This document shows, piece after piece, positions 13,555-14,969 of a stretch of DNA of 14,969 bases (position 1 is its first letter; the number at the start of each line of letters is the position of its first letter). The stretch is from an uncultured Clostridia bacterium. GTDB lineage: Bacteria; Bacillota_A; Clostridia; Oscillospirales; Oscillospiraceae. The notes beneath the pieces are model-generated. The model saw only the letters and a program-made list of their open reading frames with translations, made no database searches and was not told the DNA's origin. The translations under genes and the position numbers were made by a program. Location of the stretch: assembly GCA_947166955.1 (NCBI GenBank), contig CAMVGI010000007.1, forward strand, positions 1-14,969, read 5' to 3'.

Positions 13555-14289
13555 TCATTTCAGATCTCCCATCCAGTCAAGCTGGCTCTTGGTGATCCGC
13601 TTGACGTCCACGTTGCCGGCATAAATACCGCTCATCGTGTAGTCGACGCTTTTGACTTTCTGCACGCGCGCAACGGCGTCCATAAACGCGCCGATCGGCA
13701 AATTCCACGCTTCAAAAAAGCCGTACTTGAACTCCACGCAATTCGTCATCGCGGAGATCAATGGCATGAGAAGAGAACCATACGGCTTTTTTGCCGCCGC
13801 CATCAGCTCGTCGCGGTCATCCTCGATCATAATGTCGCGCGTGGAGTCGTTGTATCCGGTATCCACGTTCTTTGTGAAACGGTGGACGGCGCGGAGATAA
13901 CCGGTGAGACTTGCGTGGATCGCGCGGTCGATAACAATTCCGTCCGCATTGCGCAGCACGATCTCCTGCGTCTTGGTATTCACGACCGGCTGGAAACTCG
14001 AAACATCCAGTCCGGGAAACACAATAGAACAATCCTGTTTCTGTGCCGCACCGAAAAGCGAGACGAACAGTTCAAACTCGTCCATCTGCTCCCAGTAGAT
14101 ATGCAGCGCGTCCCAGATCGCTACCTTCTGGTCTGCAGGCGTCGCCGTCAACGTGCGCACCAGCGCGAAATAATCGCGCTCGCCGTATCCCTCGATCTCA
14201 TCGAGCGTCGGCTGGCGCACCGTAATGCCGCCGCCAATGTCGCACGGTCTGCCCCGCAGCAATCGCAAGGCGTCAAAGCTATTGTTCAT
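13555..14289 (-). CDS. Conserved phage structural-module protein of unknown function
   Basis: The 244-aa protein starts at ATG 14289, whose A is also the last base of the upstream stop (TGATG). GTG 14292 is an alternative start three bases earlier, and GGCGG lies upstream. The product begins with a strand pair (GGGITVRQPTLDEI), continues with helices (GERDYFALVRTL, WDALHIYWEQMDEFELFVSLF) and ends in TMSGIYAGNVDVKRITKSQLDWMGDLK. Proteins with the same pattern ('PT..EI...GE..Y', 'DEFELF', 'GIY.GN.D...I....L.WMG') are common in Clostridia siphophages near the tail tube gene. Position and acidic helical character make an assembly or chaperone role conceivable, but I do not recognise a characterised function. 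Confidence 0.7.
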   Translation of the reverse strand: MNNSFDALRLLRGRPCDIGGGITVRQPTLDEIEGYGERDYFALVRTLTATPADQKVAIWDALHIYWEQMDEFELFVSLFGAAQKQDCSIVFPGLDVSSFQPVVNTKTQEIVLRNADGIVIDRAIHASLTGYLRAVHRFTKNVDTGYNDSTRDIMIEDDRDELMAAAKKPYGSLLMPLISAMTNCVEFKYGFFEAWNLPIGAFMDAVARVQKVKSVDYTMSGIYAGNVDVKRITKSQLDWMGDLK

Positions 14290-14786
14290 CACAGATTTTC
14301 CGCCTTTCGATTGACTTCGTGAACCATGTAGCGCATCTGCCAGCCGGAGTATCCATCGGCAAAGCGCACTTCCTCAGCGCCTTGGATCTGGACGAATCCG
14401 TATCCGAAGAGCTGCCCGTCCGTCCGGTTGAGGAGCTGGTCGATCTCGTCAGCAAGAAGATCCGCGCGCGAGCCTTGCAAAAGGTCGATCTGGTCGTCGT
14501 TGCAGATGACCAGCACGACCATATCCGTCTCTTTCACGACGTTGCTGTCCGCGCCGCGAATGGAAGAGCGCATCGCGATGAAGTTCTTGTCGATCTGCTG
14601 CGTGCCGGGTACATAGAAGTGCGTCTTAATGAGATCCTTCGCGGGGCTTTTGCTGCCCGTTCGGATATTGTCAAATTCCAGTACGTTGTCTCCGGTGTTC
14701 ACCAGAAGATTCACAACGCTCTGGTTTTGCAGCAGCGCTTTCTTCAAAGCCTGCTTTTGGTCGATGATGCTCTTATAGTGAGCCAC
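14289..14786 (-). CDS. Possible tail terminator/completion protein
   Basis: The 165-aa protein starts at GTG 14786 (MAHYKSIIDQKQALKKAL), eight bases after AGGAGG at 14800-14795. A GTG at 14795 overlaps that site and is rejected. An N-terminal helix precedes alternating strands and helices. The protein ends in GYSGWQMRYMVHEVNRKAENL, a terminal strand like those of tail completion proteins. There are no Cys clusters or membrane segments. Lying just ahead of the tail tube gene fits a tail terminator or head-tail joining role, but the assignment is mainly positional. Its stop shares one base with the next start, so translation is coupled. Confidence 0.6.
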   Translation of the reverse strand: MAHYKSIIDQKQALKKALLQNQSVVNLLVNTGDNVLEFDNIRTGSKSPAKDLIKTHFYVPGTQQIDKNFIAMRSSIRGADSNVVKETDMVVLVICNDDQIDLLQGSRADLLADEIDQLLNRTDGQLFGYGFVQIQGAEEVRFADGYSGWQMRYMVHEVNRKAENL

Positions 14787-14799
14787 AGTCCGCACCTCC

Positions 14800-14969
14800 T
14801 CACCACTCGACCACGCGGATCGTCAGCTCCGCCGTCGAGCCGAGCGTGTCGCTCACGGCGCGCACGGTGAGCACAGCGCCGACAAAGCGCTCGTCCGTCG
14901 CGGCGCGCAGCGCACGGCAGTAGGCGGGAAGGCGTTCGTCGGGGTCGAGCGACGGAATGACGATGGCCG
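14800..14969 (-). CDS. C-terminal end of an unrecognised phage gene (partial)
   Basis: A frame enters from the window edge and ends at TGA 14802-14800, giving 55 codons. The peptide contains AIVIPSLDPDERLPAYC, then RAATDERFVGAVLTVRAVSD, and ends in TAELTIRVVEW. The Leu/Val/Arg alternation suggests terminal beta strands. The stop codon lies directly before the AGGAGG of the next gene, so the two are in one operon. By position it should be a head-tail connector or minor structural protein, but nothing in the fragment identifies it. Confidence 0.6.
   Translation of the reverse strand, partial: AIVIPSLDPDERLPAYCRALRAATDERFVGAVLTVRAVSDTLGSTAELTIRVVEW

Noticed and set aside
11089..14322. 1,077-codon open frame on the plus strand
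   Set aside because: It lies opposite at least seven well-supported minus-strand genes with motifs and ribosome binding sites. Its composition (Arg/Leu/His/Val-rich, no motifs) is typical of a high-G+C antisense shadow.
1..14969. CRISPR arrays, tRNA genes, attachment sites or replication origins
   Set aside because: No regularly spaced repeats, tRNA cloverleaf, integrase-linked repeats or origin-type iterons were visible by eye.

Overview
This window is a stretch of the tail module of a tailed, siphovirus-like phage or prophage. The host is probably a G+C-rich member of the Firmicutes, such as a gut Clostridia/Oscillospiraceae-type bacterium. Host assignment is inference. It rests on consistent AGGAGG-type ribosome binding sites, GTG/TTG starts mixed with ATG, short U-tailed terminators, and tail proteins that resemble Clostridia phage families. 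All three standard stop codons are used. Nearly everything is on the minus strand, so the transcription order runs from high to low coordinates.

Layout in transcription order: the C-terminal end of an unrecognised gene (14800-14969); a 165-aa protein, possibly a tail terminator (14289-14786); a conserved 244-aa structural-module protein (13555-14289); a probable tail tube protein (12718-13500); and a 110-aa Cys-rich protein (12373-12705). A strong intrinsic terminator follows (12346-12372). Next come three enzymes unusual for this position: a RuvC-like resolvase, a ClpP-like protease and a PhoH-like ATPase (12327 down to 10362). The tail genes then resume with a 211-aa chaperone candidate, an HK97 gp10-like protein, the tape measure protein, a terminator, and the first 16 codons of a probable distal tail protein (1-48).

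The tape measure gene is in two pieces. The first open frame (9174-6349) has the TP901-type tape measure core and stops at a TGA. The second (5154-107) carries the coiled coils and tape measure C-terminus, but has no ATG or ribosome binding site at its 5' end. Read on the minus strand, the roughly 1.2 kb between them contains a group I intron core. P3, P6/P6a, P7 with the bulged A, and P8 with a UACG loop occur in canonical pseudoknot order, and a terminal hairpin ends one base before a likely 3' splice site. The two halves are therefore most simply exons of one protein of about 2,610 residues.

Inside the intron, on the opposite strand, is an A+T-richer two-gene cassette with its own consensus promoter: a 230-aa protein with three zinc-binding Cys clusters and a 50-aa protein with two membrane segments. 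No homing endonuclease is visible. A self-splicing intron carrying an antisense, independently promoted, non-endonuclease cassette in a tape measure gene is the most interesting feature of the window.
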